A stretch of 64,000 bases of DNA, taken from positions 6,536,229-6,600,228 of the forward strand of contig NZ_LT607803.1 in assembly GCF_900090195.1 (NCBI RefSeq). The letters are read 5' to 3'. Source of the stretch: Variovorax sp. HW608 (GTDB lineage: Bacteria > Pseudomonadota > Gammaproteobacteria > Burkholderiales > Burkholderiaceae_C). Shown here in pieces: positions 33,779 through 42,539 of the stretch (positions are counted from its first letter, which is position 1; every line of letters begins with the position of its first letter). The translations under genes and the position numbers were made by a program. The notes below the pieces were generated by a model, which saw only the letters and a list, made by a program, of their open reading frames with translations, made no database searches and was not told the origin of the DNA.

Positions 33779-34516
33779 TCAGTGCATGTGCAATCCGCCG
33801 TTCACGGGGAAGTCCGCGCCGGTGGAATAGCCGCCGTCCTCGGATGCCAGCCAGGCGATGATCGAGGCAATCTCGCCCGGTTCGCCCAGGCGCTTGACCG
33901 GGATGGTGCCGACGATCTTGTCGAGCACTTCCTGGCGGATGGCTTTCACCATGTCGGTGCCGATGTAGCCCGGGCTCACGGTGTTGACCGTCACGCCCTT
34001 GCCGGCGAGTTCCTGCGCCAGCGCCATCGTGAAGCCGTGCATGCCGGCCTTGGCGGCCGAGTAGTTGGTCTGGCCGGCCTGGCCCTTCGCGCCATTGACC
34101 GAGCTGATGTTGATGACCCGGCCCCAGCCCTTTTCCACCATGTCGCCGACGACCTGCTTGGTCACGTTGAACATGCTGTTGAGGTTGGTTTCGATCACCG
34201 CGCTCCAGTCCTCGGGCGTCATCTTCACGAACATGCGATCGCGCGTGATGCCCGCGTTGTTGACCAGCACGTCGACGGTGCCGTGCTCGGCCTTGGCCTT
34301 GGTGAAGGCTTCGACCGTGGACTGCCAGTCCCCGACATTGCCCACCGATGCGTGGAACTCGAAGCCGAGGGCTTTCTGTTCCGCCAGCCACTTGGCGTAA
34401 TCCCGGGTCGGACCACATCCTGCGATGACGGTGAATCCGTCCTTGTGAAGGCGCTGGCAAATGGCTGTTCCGATGCCTCCCATGCCTCCGGTGACGTATG
34501 CGACTTTCTTGCTCAT
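33779..34516 (-). CDS. phaB: Acetoacetyl-CoA reductase (NADPH)
   Basis: This 245-residue SDR reduces acetoacetyl-CoA to (R)-3-hydroxybutyryl-CoA for PHB synthesis. The cofactor motif TGGMGGIG is at residues 9-16, NNAGITRD at about 86-93, and the catalytic S138/S139, Y152 and K156 are in place. The ending DFPVNGGLHMH is very like R. eutropha PhaB. An AAGGAA ribosome site precedes the ATG. It lies 8 kb from phaCA and is followed by its own terminator, now carrying an intron. Confidence 0.93.
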   Translation of the reverse strand: MSKKVAYVTGGMGGIGTAICQRLHKDGFTVIAGCGPTRDYAKWLAEQKALGFEFHASVGNVGDWQSTVEAFTKAKAEHGTVDVLVNNAGITRDRMFVKMTPEDWSAVIETNLNSMFNVTKQVVGDMVEKGWGRVINISSVNGAKGQAGQTNYSAAKAGMHGFTMALAQELAGKGVTVNTVSPGYIGTDMVKAIRQEVLDKIVGTIPVKRLGEPGEIASIIAWLASEDGGYSTGADFPVNGGLHMH

Positions 34517-34867
34517 GAGTGTTCCTTATAGAGGTGAAGCCTGAACAGGCGATGGTCACTTTATCGAAGTTTCTCACCAACGCCCGATCAGGAAAACACT
34601 GACCCCTCTTTGCAACCGGGTGTCACAACCGCTCCATATACTGGTCCGATGTCTTCCATCGCGCTGATCACGATGGCCGCGACCTCACCTCGGTCGGTCG
34701 GTCGACAATATCGGCTTCAGCCTGTCGGTGCGCAAGGTGTCCGCCGCCGAAACCGCGCTTCGGCCTGAGAAACGCAGCCGAGCTGCTCGACCTGGGCGTA
34801 CCGCCCGAGCGCAGCCGCGCCCAGAGCTTCATGCGCGCCGCCATCGAGCTAAGCCCCGCGCCAAGGC
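34517..34867 (+). pseudogene. Gap with possible decayed gene on the plus strand
   Basis: This 351-bp stretch holds the phaB promoter side and no intact gene. From about 34690 to 34870 the plus strand shows two protein-like pieces in different frames, around GFSLSVRKVSAAETALR and then RNAAELLDLGVPPERSRAQS. This would fit one gene split by a frameshift at about 34760. A short TCGG/GGTC microrepeat lies near 34690-34705. The family is not recognisable, and the signal could be chance in GC-rich DNA. Confidence 0.3.
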
Positions 34868-36031
34868 TCAATAGGATTTCGGCAGCCCCAGCACCTTCTC
34901 GGCGATGAAGCAGAGGATGAGCTGCGGGCTCACCGGCGCGAGGCGCGGAATCCAGGCTTCGCGCAGGTAGCGCTCGACGTGGTATTCCTTCGCGTAGCCC
35001 ATGCCGCCGTGCGTGAAGATCGCGTTCTCGCAGGCCGCATAGCAGGCTTCCGCCGCCAGGAACTTCGCGCTGTTGGCCTCCGCGCCGCAAGGCAGGTGCT
35101 GGTCGTAGAGCCATGCGGCCTTCTGCACCATCAGGTGGGCCGCTTCGAGCTCCATCCATGACTTCGCCAGCGGATGCTGGATCGCCTGGTTCATGCCGAT
35201 CGGCCGGCCGAAGACCTCGCGCTCGTTGGCATAGCCGGCGGCGCGCTTCAACGCGGCGCGGCCCAGGCCGATCGCTTCGGATGCGATCAGGATGCGCTCC
35301 GGGTTCAGCCCGTGCAGGATGTAGCCGAAGCCCTTGCCCTCCTCGCCCACGCGGTCCTCGATCGGGATGCGAAGGCCGTCGATGAAGACCTGGTTGGAAT
35401 CGACGCACTTGCGGCCGAGCTTTTCGATCTCGCGCACCTCGACCGTCGAGCGGTCGAGCTCGGTGTAGAACAGGCTCAGGCCTTCGGTGCCCTTGCAGTC
35501 CCCGACCGGCGTGGTGCGCGCGAGCAGCAGGATCTTGTTCGCGACCTGCGCCGTGCTGATCCAGACCTTCTGCCCATGCACCACGTAGTGATCGCCCTCG
35601 CGCACCGCGCGCGTCTTCAGCTTCAGCGTGTTGAGCCCGGTGTTCGGCTCGGTCACGCCGAAGCAGGCGCGATCCCGGCCCTGGATCAGCGGCGGCAGCC
35701 AGCGCCGCTTCTGTTCATGAGTGCCGAAGACGACCACCGGATGGAGGCCGAAGATGTTCATGTGCACCGCGGACGCGCCCGAGAGGCCCGCACCCGTGGC
35801 GGCGATGGTGTGCATCATCAACGCCACCTCGCTGATGCCCAGCCCCGCGCCGCCATGTTCCTCCGGCATCGCGATGCCGAGCCAGCCGGATTCCGCGAGC
35901 GCATGGTGGAAGTCGTCCGGAAAGCCGCCCTCGCGGTCCTTGCGCAGCCAGTAGTCGGCATCGAAGGGTGCGCAAACCCTTTCGATCGCGTCGCGGATCT
36001 GCGCCTGCTCCGGCGTGAGGCTGAAGTTCAT
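34868..36031 (-). CDS. Acyl-CoA dehydrogenase family protein
   Basis: This 387-residue FAD enzyme probably introduces a double bond into a CoA-activated acid. The flavin-binding signature CFGVTEPNTGLNTLKLKTRA (about residues 125-145) and the C-terminal THGGMGYAKEYHVERYLREA are clear. The catalytic base expected near residue 365 is not obvious by eye. AGGAGA precedes the ATG at 36031. It is the last gene of an operon with tctC, a CaiB-type CoA-transferase and a cupin, so it likely acts on the CoA ester made by the transferase. Confidence 0.87.
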   Translation of the reverse strand: MNFSLTPEQAQIRDAIERVCAPFDADYWLRKDREGGFPDDFHHALAESGWLGIAMPEEHGGAGLGISEVALMMHTIAATGAGLSGASAVHMNIFGLHPVVVFGTHEQKRRWLPPLIQGRDRACFGVTEPNTGLNTLKLKTRAVREGDHYVVHGQKVWISTAQVANKILLLARTTPVGDCKGTEGLSLFYTELDRSTVEVREIEKLGRKCVDSNQVFIDGLRIPIEDRVGEEGKGFGYILHGLNPERILIASEAIGLGRAALKRAAGYANEREVFGRPIGMNQAIQHPLAKSWMELEAAHLMVQKAAWLYDQHLPCGAEANSAKFLAAEACYAACENAIFTHGGMGYAKEYHVERYLREAWIPRLAPVSPQLILCFIAEKVLGLPKSY

Positions 36032-36045
36032 GTTCGTCTCCTGAT

Positions 36046-36435
36046 TCAATCCTGCGTCGGGCGGCGCACCTTGTCCGGCGACTCGCCGTAGGGCGGGCTG
36101 TAGATCACCAGCAGCTTGACCGGCGTGTCGCTCGTCACCTCGAAGCGATGCATCGCATCAGCCGGAAAGAAGCAGGTGTCGCCAGGCACCATCTCGAAGG
36201 CTTCGCCCGCCACCTCGACATGCGCGCTGCCTTCCAGCAGATGGCAGGCCTGCTCGATGCCGGGATGCGCATGCGGCAATGCGCCGCCGCCCTTGTGCAG
36301 CGTGCCCAGCAGCACTTCCATCTGCTGCGCGCCCACGGTGTCGGCGCCGATGAGCCGACGATTGCTCGTGTGATGATGGTTGGCCGGCTGGTAGGCGGGA
36401 ACGTCTTCGCTGCGAATCAGGTATTTCGGTTTCAT
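36046..36435 (-). CDS. Small single-domain cupin
   Basis: This 129-residue cupin has metal-binding motif 1 in ALPHAHPGIEQACHLLEG (two His, a Glu and a later His) and motif 2 in MVPGDTCFFPADAMHRFEV. It could be an enzyme or a sensor of the compound processed by the operon. Its ATG overlaps the CoA-transferase stop, and the acyl-CoA dehydrogenase starts 14 nt after its stop, so all are co-translated. Confidence 0.82.
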   Translation of the reverse strand: MKPKYLIRSEDVPAYQPANHHHTSNRRLIGADTVGAQQMEVLLGTLHKGGGALPHAHPGIEQACHLLEGSAHVEVAGEAFEMVPGDTCFFPADAMHRFEVTSDTPVKLLVIYSPPYGESPDKVRRPTQD

Positions 36436-37682
36436 GGGTCAAGCGTCGCTTCGGAGGGCCCAGCGGCGCACGCGCCGCTTGCCAGGAGTTCGTCGACAGC
36501 GGCCTGCGAATAGCCGGCCTCGCGCAGCAGCGCCACGGTGTGCTCCCCCAGACGAGGCGCGGGCGCGGATTCGCGCTCAGGCGGCGTGCGGGACCATCGC
36601 GTCGGATGCGCCATCACGTGCATCGGCCCTTCGGTCGGATGCACGGCGTCGCGCAGGAAGCCGGTGGTGCGAAGCTGCGGATTCGAGAGCAGGTCGGCCG
36701 GGCTGTTCATCGGCATGTTCGGCACGTCGGCCGCATCGAGCAGCGCGCGCCATGCCGCGGTCGAGCGCGTGCGCATGATGCGCGCGACCTCGGCGTAGAC
36801 CGCATCGATATGCGCGGCGCGCGCGCCGTGCGTGGCGAATCGCGGGTCCGCGCCGAGGCCATCCGATTCGCCGATGGCGGCGAAGAAGCTGCGCCAGTGC
36901 TTGTCGTTGTAGATCAGCACACAGAGCCATCCGTCCTCGGTCGCATAGGGCTTGCGGTGCGGCGTCAACAGGCGCGCGTAGCCCGGCGTTCCAAGCGGCG
37001 GGTCGAAGGTCGATCCGGCCATGTGATCGCCCAGGATGAACTGCGACATCGCCTCGAACATCGGCACGACCACGGCCTGCCCCTCGCCCGTCCGGCTGCG
37101 CGCATAGAGCGCAGCGGTCACGGCATAGACGGCATGCAGGCCCGTGACCCGGTCGGAGATCGTCGTCGGCACGTAGGTCGGCTCCGGCGCGCCGTACTGC
37201 TGCATGAGCCAGGGCAGCCCCGTGGCGCCCTGGATCAGGTCGTCGTAGGCCGGCCGCGCCGCGTCGGGTCCGTCCTGGTCGAAGCCGCAGCAGCTCACGT
37301 GGATGAGTTGCGGATGACGCTCCCTCAGTGCTTCGTAGTCCAGCCCGAGGCGCGCCATCGCCCTGGGGCGCACGTTGCTGATGAGCACGTCGCAGCGCTC
37401 GGCGAGCCTCAGCGCGGCTTCACGTCCGCGCTCGTGCTTCAGGTCGAGCACGATGCTGCGCTTGCCCGCGTTGGTGTGCAGGAAGATGTGCCCCATGCCC
37501 GGGTTGTTCATCGGCCCGACGTGGCGCATGTTGTCCCCGTCCGGGCTCTCCAGCTTGATGACCTCCGCGCCCAGCTCGGCCAGGATCTGGGTCGCGTACG
37601 GCCCCATGATCACGGAGGTCATGTCGAGCACGCGCACGCCCGAGAGTGGACCGCCGCGCGTGGAGTTTGCCTGCTGCGTCAT
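36432..37682 (-). CDS. CaiB/BaiF-family CoA-transferase (class III)
   Basis: This 416-residue enzyme transfers CoA between carboxylic acids. The family start GVRVLDMTSVIMGPYATQILAELGAEVIKLE is followed by the catalytic aspartate region, AARPAYDDLIQGATGL (about residues 150-165). It activates an unknown acid as a CoA thioester for the acyl-CoA dehydrogenase downstream. It begins 2 nt after the tctC stop. The substrate cannot be predicted from sequence. Confidence 0.88.
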   Translation of the reverse strand: MTQQANSTRGGPLSGVRVLDMTSVIMGPYATQILAELGAEVIKLESPDGDNMRHVGPMNNPGMGHIFLHTNAGKRSIVLDLKHERGREAALRLAERCDVLISNVRPRAMARLGLDYEALRERHPQLIHVSCCGFDQDGPDAARPAYDDLIQGATGLPWLMQQYGAPEPTYVPTTISDRVTGLHAVYAVTAALYARSRTGEGQAVVVPMFEAMSQFILGDHMAGSTFDPPLGTPGYARLLTPHRKPYATEDGWLCVLIYNDKHWRSFFAAIGESDGLGADPRFATHGARAAHIDAVYAEVARIMRTRSTAAWRALLDAADVPNMPMNSPADLLSNPQLRTTGFLRDAVHPTEGPMHVMAHPTRWSRTPPERESAPAPRLGEHTVALLREAGYSQAAVDELLASGACAAGPSEATLDP

Positions 37683-37684
37683 GC

Positions 37685-38644
37685 CTACTCCTGCCGGATG
37701 CCGGCCTGCTTGATGAGCGTGGTCCAGTGCGCGAGCTGGTCGGCCACGTACTTCGCGAAATCGTCCGGGCTGCTGCTGGGCCAGACTTCGAAGCCGAGCT
37801 GCGCAAGCTGCGCCTGGACTTCCTTCTCCGCCAGCACCTGCTGCAGTTCGATGTCCAGCTTCTCGACGACCGGCCTGGGCATGCCGGCCGGCCCAAAGAC
37901 GCCGTTCCACGAGGTGAGGTCGAAGCCCTTGACCGCATCCGCCACCGGCGGAACACCAGGCAGCGATTTCACGGGCCCCTGGGTCGTCACCGCCAGCGCG
38001 CGGACGCTGCCCGCCTTGATCATCGACATGCTCGAACCGAGATCGGCGACGTACATCTGCACTTGCCCGCCCATCAGGTCCGTCAGCGCCTGCGGGCTGG
38101 ACTTGTAGGGCACGCCGAGCACGTCGATGCCGGCGATCCGCCGGATGGTCTCGGAAGCCACCAGCGACGTGCTGTTCGGCGTGGCGTAGGAGAGCTTGCC
38201 GGGGTTGGCCTTCGCGTAGTCGATCAGCTCTTTCATGCTCTTGGCCGGGAACTTCGCATCCACCACCACCGCAAAAGGCAGCTCGCCGATGCGCGCGACC
38301 GGCGTGAAATCCCTGATCGGGTCGTACTTGAGGTTCGCGAACAGCGCGGGGTTGGCCGAATGCGAGGTGTTGGTGGTCATGAACAGCGTGTAGCCGTCCG
38401 GCCTGGCCTTGGCGACGAACTGCGCGCCGATCTGCGCGCTGGCGCCGGCCTTGTTGTCCACCAGCACCGGCTGCTTGAGCCGCTCGCCCAGGCGCTTCGC
38501 GACGATGCGTGCCACGGCATCGGTGCCGCTGCCGGCCGCGAACGGCACCACCATCGTGATCGGCATGGAGGGATAGGCCTGGGCGAAAGCGGGTGGTGCC
38601 GACACGAGCGCGAGCAGCGCGAAGGCCCGTCGAAAAAGCTGCAT
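37685..38644 (-). CDS. Bug/TctC-family periplasmic solute-binding protein
   Basis: This 319-residue protein has a signal peptide ending near AFAQA (about residue 22). The mature start YPSMPITMVVPFAAGSGTDAVARIVAKRL is characteristic of the Bug (Bordetella uptake gene) family, which binds carboxylic acids such as citrate, aromatic or amino acids. AGGAGA precedes the ATG. No tctA or tctB membrane partner is nearby, so it either shares one encoded elsewhere or serves as a sensor. It is the first gene of the operon and is divergent from a LysR gene. Confidence 0.88.
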   Translation of the reverse strand: MQLFRRAFALLALVSAPPAFAQAYPSMPITMVVPFAAGSGTDAVARIVAKRLGERLKQPVLVDNKAGASAQIGAQFVAKARPDGYTLFMTTNTSHSANPALFANLKYDPIRDFTPVARIGELPFAVVVDAKFPAKSMKELIDYAKANPGKLSYATPNSTSLVASETIRRIAGIDVLGVPYKSSPQALTDLMGGQVQMYVADLGSSMSMIKAGSVRALAVTTQGPVKSLPGVPPVADAVKGFDLTSWNGVFGPAGMPRPVVEKLDIELQQVLAEKEVQAQLAQLGFEVWPSSSPDDFAKYVADQLAHWTTLIKQAGIRQE

Positions 38645-38732
38645 GACTTGTCTCCTGAATGTCCGTCGTCTGATCGCGACGCCTCGCATCTTGGGGACGT
38701 CGATCATTTGCGTCCAATTCACTTTGCGGCTC

Positions 38733-38757
38733 GAACGATTCATTTCTAGAATCGTTC
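38733..38757. promoter_or_regulatory. LysR operator: 9-bp inverted repeat with ATTC-N7-GAAT core
   Basis: GAACGATTC (38733-38741) and GAATCGTTC (38749-38757) are perfect inverted repeats around 7 nt, and include the T-N11-A pattern of LysR boxes. The site is 3 nt before the lysR ATG and 89 nt before tctC. This is the normal arrangement for autorepression and divergent activation. Confidence 0.8.
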
Positions 38758-38760
38758 CGC

Positions 38761-39726
38761 ATGAAGCTGCACTTCCTGCGCTACTTCACGGTGCTCGCCG
38801 AGGAGCTCCATTTCGGCCGCGCCGCCGATCGTCTCGCCATCACCCAGCCGCCGCTGAGCCTCGCGATCAAGGCACTGGAGGAGGAGCTCGGCGTGCAGCT
38901 GCTGCTGCGCAGCAGCAAGCACGTCGAACTGACGCCGGCCGGCTCGGCCTTTCTGGAGGAGGCCCGCCAGATCCTCGATCGCGTGGCGCGCGCCTCTTCC
39001 ATCGCGCTGGCGGTCGCCAGCGGCAGCCGCGGCCGGCTGGAGGTCGGCATGACCGGCTCGCTCGTCTATCGCGGTGTGCCGGCCATCGTCCAGCGGTTCA
39101 ATGCCGACGACCACGGCATCGAGCTGATCCTGCGCGAGATGTCGACTGCGGAAGAGCTCCAGGGCCTGCTGCACGGGCAACTGGACGCGGGCTTTCTCAA
39201 TGCCTTCGTCGTGCCGCCGCAGCTGCGCTCGCTGCCGCTCATCGAGGATGAATTCGTGCTCTGCCTGCCGGCGTCGCACCGCTGTGCCGGCGCGAAGGCC
39301 GTCGAGCTGAACGAGCTGGCCGACGAACGTTTCGTGATGTTCTCGCGCGAGGTGTCACCGGCGAACTACGACAACGTCGTCGCCATCTTCAGCCGCGCCG
39401 GCGTGCATCCGAAGACCGTTCACGCCGCGCGCCAGTGGCTCACCATCGTCGCGATGGTGGCCGAGGGGCTCGGTGTGTCGCTGGTTCCGCGCTCGCTCGC
39501 GCGGTCGAACGTGGACAACGTCCGGTTCGTGCCGTTCACCGGCGCACCTGCGATCGCCCCGGCCCTGCTCGTGTGGAACCCGGCACGGATGAGTCCCGCC
39601 CTCGAGCGATTCATCGCGAGCGCCGCGGCCACGATCGAAGAACTGCGCAAGGACTTCCGGCCGAAGCGAAGCAGGATGACGCGCCGGGGCCAAGCCAAGC
39701 TGATAAAACGGTCCCATCAACGGTAG
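38761..39726 (+). CDS. LysR-family regulator of the divergent tctC operon
   Basis: This 321-residue regulator has an N-terminal winged helix (residues 1-60: LRYFTVLAEELHFGRAADRLAITQPPLS) and a periplasmic-binding-like effector domain (about residues 90-300). It is divergent from the tctC/CaiB/cupin/acyl-CoA dehydrogenase operon and has a clear palindrome between. The natural effector is probably the substrate of that operon. The basic tail KRSRMTRRGQAKLIKRS is unusual for the family. Confidence 0.9.
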   Translation: MKLHFLRYFTVLAEELHFGRAADRLAITQPPLSLAIKALEEELGVQLLLRSSKHVELTPAGSAFLEEARQILDRVARASSIALAVASGSRGRLEVGMTGSLVYRGVPAIVQRFNADDHGIELILREMSTAEELQGLLHGQLDAGFLNAFVVPPQLRSLPLIEDEFVLCLPASHRCAGAKAVELNELADERFVMFSREVSPANYDNVVAIFSRAGVHPKTVHAARQWLTIVAMVAEGLGVSLVPRSLARSNVDNVRFVPFTGAPAIAPALLVWNPARMSPALERFIASAAATIEELRKDFRPKRSRMTRRGQAKLIKRSHQR

Positions 39727-39737
39727 TGAGGCGCCCC

Positions 39738-40613
39738 ATGAAACTCGTCACTTGGAACACCCAATGGTGCTGCGGCCTCGACGGGGTCGTGAGCGTGAAG
39801 CGCATCATCGAGGGCGCGCGAGCCATGGCCGACTTCGACGTGCTCTGCCTGCAGGAGATCGCCTGCGGATTCGGCGGCATGCCGGGACGACCCGGCGACC
39901 AGCCTGCGGAGGTGAAGTCCTTGCTGCCGGGCTTTCAGATCTTCTTCGGCTCGGCGGTGGATGAGTTCGATGCCAACGGCAAGCACCAGCAATTCGGCAA
40001 TCTGATCGCGAGCCGCCTGCCGGTCGCGCGCGTGCAGCATCACCCGCTGCCCTGGCCGCCCGACCCGAAGGCGACCAGCATGCCGCGCATGTGCACGACC
40101 GTGACGCTGAGCTGTCCCGACCTGGGCGCGCTGCGGGTAATGACCACGCACCTCGAGTACTACTCGGCATCGCAGCGTCTCGCGCAGGCCAGGGCGCTGC
40201 GCGAACTGCATGTCGAGGCCTGCGCCCTGGCCGCCGCGCCGCCGGTGCCGGACACGATCGGAACGCCCTTCCAGGCCAAGCTGCACGCCGCGCAAGCCAT
40301 CCTCTGCGGCGACTTCAACATGCCGGCAACCGATGCGGGCTACGACGAGATCCAGCGCCCCTTCCGCGATCCGGCGCCGCCGGCGGGCGGGGCGCCCGAC
40401 AAGCGCCTTCAGGATGCATGGCCGCTCGCCCATCCGGGCCGGCCGCACGACCCGACCTTCCGCCTGTTCGACCGCACCTACGGTCCCGTCCCGATGGCCT
40501 GCGATTTCGTGTTCGTCAGCGATTCGCTGGCACCGCACGTGCGCCGCATCGAAGTCGATCTGCAGACCCAGGCCTCCGACCACCAGCCCGTTTTCATCGA
40601 GTTGACGGCTTAG
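39738..40613 (+). CDS. Endonuclease/exonuclease/phosphatase-fold protein
   Basis: This 291-residue protein of the EEP (DNase I-like) superfamily has the fold's key stations: KLVTWNTQWC at the N-terminus (Asn metal ligand), VLCLQEIA (Glu), TTHLEYYS (His), CGDFNMP (Asp and Asn) and ASDHQPVF at the end (Asp-His). There is no signal peptide, so it probably acts in the cytoplasm. Family members cut nucleic acids or dephosphorylate lipids; the substrate cannot be told. It follows the LysR gene by 11 nt. Confidence 0.85.
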   Translation: MKLVTWNTQWCCGLDGVVSVKRIIEGARAMADFDVLCLQEIACGFGGMPGRPGDQPAEVKSLLPGFQIFFGSAVDEFDANGKHQQFGNLIASRLPVARVQHHPLPWPPDPKATSMPRMCTTVTLSCPDLGALRVMTTHLEYYSASQRLAQARALRELHVEACALAAAPPVPDTIGTPFQAKLHAAQAILCGDFNMPATDAGYDEIQRPFRDPAPPAGGAPDKRLQDAWPLAHPGRPHDPTFRLFDRTYGPVPMACDFVFVSDSLAPHVRRIEVDLQTQASDHQPVFIELTA

Positions 40614-40654
40614 CCGGGAAACACCGCGGAGCCGCGAGGCTGGGGGTGAGCTTT

Positions 40655-41656
40655 CTACTCACCTTGAATCCCGGCTGCGCGGATCACCTTGCCCCACTTC
40701 TCGACCTCGGACACGAGGTGCGTGCGCAAGGCCTCGGGCGTGACCTTGTCCATCGGCACGATCTCGGAGCTCAGGTCCGCGATGCGCCGCTTGACCATGT
40801 CGTCCTGCAACGCGGCGCGCAGCGCGACGTTGAGCTTGTCGAGCACCGGTTTCGGCGTGCCCCTGGGCGCATAGACGCCGTGCCACACGCGCACGTCGAA
40901 GCCCTTCAGGCCCTGTTCGTCGAGCGTGGGGATGCCGGGCAGGTTCGGCAGGCGCCTGGGCGTGGTCACGCCGAAGACCTTCACGCGGTTGCCGTCCCTG
41001 ATCACCGGCGCGGTCTGCGTGGTCTGGTCGCAGAGCAGATCGACCTGCCCGCCCATCAGGTCATTGAGCGCGGGGCCGGCACCCTTGTACGGCACGCTCG
41101 TGAGGTCCACGCCGATCTGGCTCGTGAACAGCAGCCCGCACAGTTGCGACACCGCGCCGACGCCGGCATTGGCGAGCGAGACCTTGTCCTTGTTCGCCTT
41201 CACGTAGCTCAGCAGTTCCCGGAAGTCGTTGGCCGGGAAGTCCTTGCGCGAGAGCAGCGTCATCGGCACGTCGATCACCTGCCCGATGTACTCGAAGTCC
41301 TTGAGCGGGTCGTAGGGCAGCTTCTTGTACAGCGCCGGCGCGGTCGCCATGCCCATGTGGTGGATGAGGATCGTGTAGCCGTTGGGCGCCGCCCTGGCGA
41401 CGCGCGCCGGCGCGATGGTGCCGCCGGCGCCGACCGTGTTCTCGACCAGCACCGTCTGGCCGAGCGACTTGCCCATCGGGACCGCGAGCAGGCGCGCCAC
41501 CACGTCGGTGGGGCCGCCGGCCGAATAGGGCACGACCAGCGTGACGGGCTTGTCGGGCCATGGGCCCTCTGCCGCCGTGGATGCCTGCGGGCCGGTCAGG
41601 CCGCACGCCAGTGCTGCCCACGCGAGCGCCTCGAAAAATGCCGATTTGCGTTTCAT
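40655..41656 (-). CDS. Second Bug/TctC-family periplasmic solute-binding protein
   Basis: This 333-residue protein has a signal peptide cut near residue 28 (STAAEG), then WPDKPVTLVVPYSAGGPTDVVARLLA, typical of Bug proteins. It is distinct in sequence from the Bug protein at 37685, so it should bind another carboxylate. It lies downstream of an RraA-like gene on the same strand, 111 bp apart. No TctA/TctB partner is present in the window. Confidence 0.88.
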   Translation of the reverse strand: MKRKSAFFEALAWAALACGLTGPQASTAAEGPWPDKPVTLVVPYSAGGPTDVVARLLAVPMGKSLGQTVLVENTVGAGGTIAPARVARAAPNGYTILIHHMGMATAPALYKKLPYDPLKDFEYIGQVIDVPMTLLSRKDFPANDFRELLSYVKANKDKVSLANAGVGAVSQLCGLLFTSQIGVDLTSVPYKGAGPALNDLMGGQVDLLCDQTTQTAPVIRDGNRVKVFGVTTPRRLPNLPGIPTLDEQGLKGFDVRVWHGVYAPRGTPKPVLDKLNVALRAALQDDMVKRRIADLSSEIVPMDKVTPEALRTHLVSEVEKWGKVIRAAGIQGE

Positions 41657-41767
41657 TCATGCCTCCTTGATAACTCTCGGAATGGCATCGTGGCTGCCGG
41701 CCGGCGGGCGCGCAATCTGCGAATTCGGAAGACGGGCTTCTGTTTTCCCTAAGCCCGCGGGATCGTT

Positions 41768-42451
41768 CTACATCACGCCGAAGGTCGCGAGCGCCTCGCA
41801 CGCGCTCATGCCGTTGCGGATGGCGTCGGCGACCTTGTTCTCGGTGCGGGCCTTCTCGAGCGCCTTCTGCACCGCCTCGGCCTCGACCGCGCGCGGGATG
41901 ACCAGCACGCCCTCGCGGTCGCCGAAGAGCAGGTCGCCCGGCGCGATGCGCACGCCCTCGATCTCGATGCTGCAGCGGTAGTCGATCACCTGGCCGCGCA
42001 CGCCCTGGTCCTGCGCATAGGTGCCGCGGCAGAAGACGGTGAAGCCCAGGTGCTCGATCTCGTTGGCGTCGCGCACGTAGCCGTCGAGGATGGCGCCCGC
42101 CGCCTTCAGGTGCTGCGCGCGCGTGGACATCAGCCCGCCCCAGAGCGCATAGCGCAGCGAGGCACCGGTGGCGATGTAGATCTCGCCGGGCCGGAGATCG
42201 TCGAGCGCCTCCAGCATCAGGCCGAAGGGCTTGCCCGACAGCGGGCCCGCCGACTTCCGTCCGTCGTTGATCACATCGGCCTCGAGCACCGGCATCGCGC
42301 GCCCGACGATGCGCATCGACTTCTGAAGCGGCGCGATGCCCGCCGGGAGGAACTGATGGTGATAGCCCATCGTGTCGAGCACGTCGCCCACGGCGGCGAC
42401 TAAGAGCTCGTCGCGGATCTGCTGGAACAGGGTGCTGTCGTTGTCGCTCAT
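41768..42451 (-). CDS. RraA-like protein, possible 4-hydroxy-4-methyl-2-oxoglutarate aldolase
   Basis: This 227-residue protein of the RraA/HMG-aldolase fold has AVGDVLDTMG near the N-terminus and the catalytic region GGLMSTRAQHLKAAGAILDGYVRD (about residues 105-128), in which the R and D in G-x-R-D usually position pyruvate and a metal ion. Enzymes of this shape cleave oxaloacetate or 4-hydroxy-4-methyl-2-oxoglutarate; the true RNase E inhibitor RraA is shorter (about 160 residues). The following tctC gene suggests a role in uptake and breakdown of an organic acid. Confidence 0.78.
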   Translation of the reverse strand: MSDNDSTLFQQIRDELLVAAVGDVLDTMGYHHQFLPAGIAPLQKSMRIVGRAMPVLEADVINDGRKSAGPLSGKPFGLMLEALDDLRPGEIYIATGASLRYALWGGLMSTRAQHLKAAGAILDGYVRDANEIEHLGFTVFCRGTYAQDQGVRGQVIDYRCSIEIEGVRIAPGDLLFGDREGVLVIPRAVEAEAVQKALEKARTENKVADAIRNGMSACEALATFGVM

Positions 42452-42487
42452 CCTTCTTGTCTCCTTGTCGTGAATGTCGTTCCGGAA

Positions 42488-42521
42488 AGAAAAAAGCCGC
42501 GCCCGGATGGGGCGCGGCTTT
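42488..42521 (-). terminator. Intrinsic terminator after phaA
   Basis: AAAGCCGCGCCC (42493-42504) pairs perfectly with GGGCGCGGCTTT (42510-42521) around a 5-nt loop, followed on the minus strand by a T-run. It ends the phaC-phaA transcript. Confidence 0.93.
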
Positions 42522-42539
42522 CGATTGGCGCTGCGGCGC

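Noticed and set aside
37685..41656. The two Bug/TctC proteins as a recent gene duplication
   Set aside because: The mature sequences differ throughout apart from family motifs, and their operons are unrelated.
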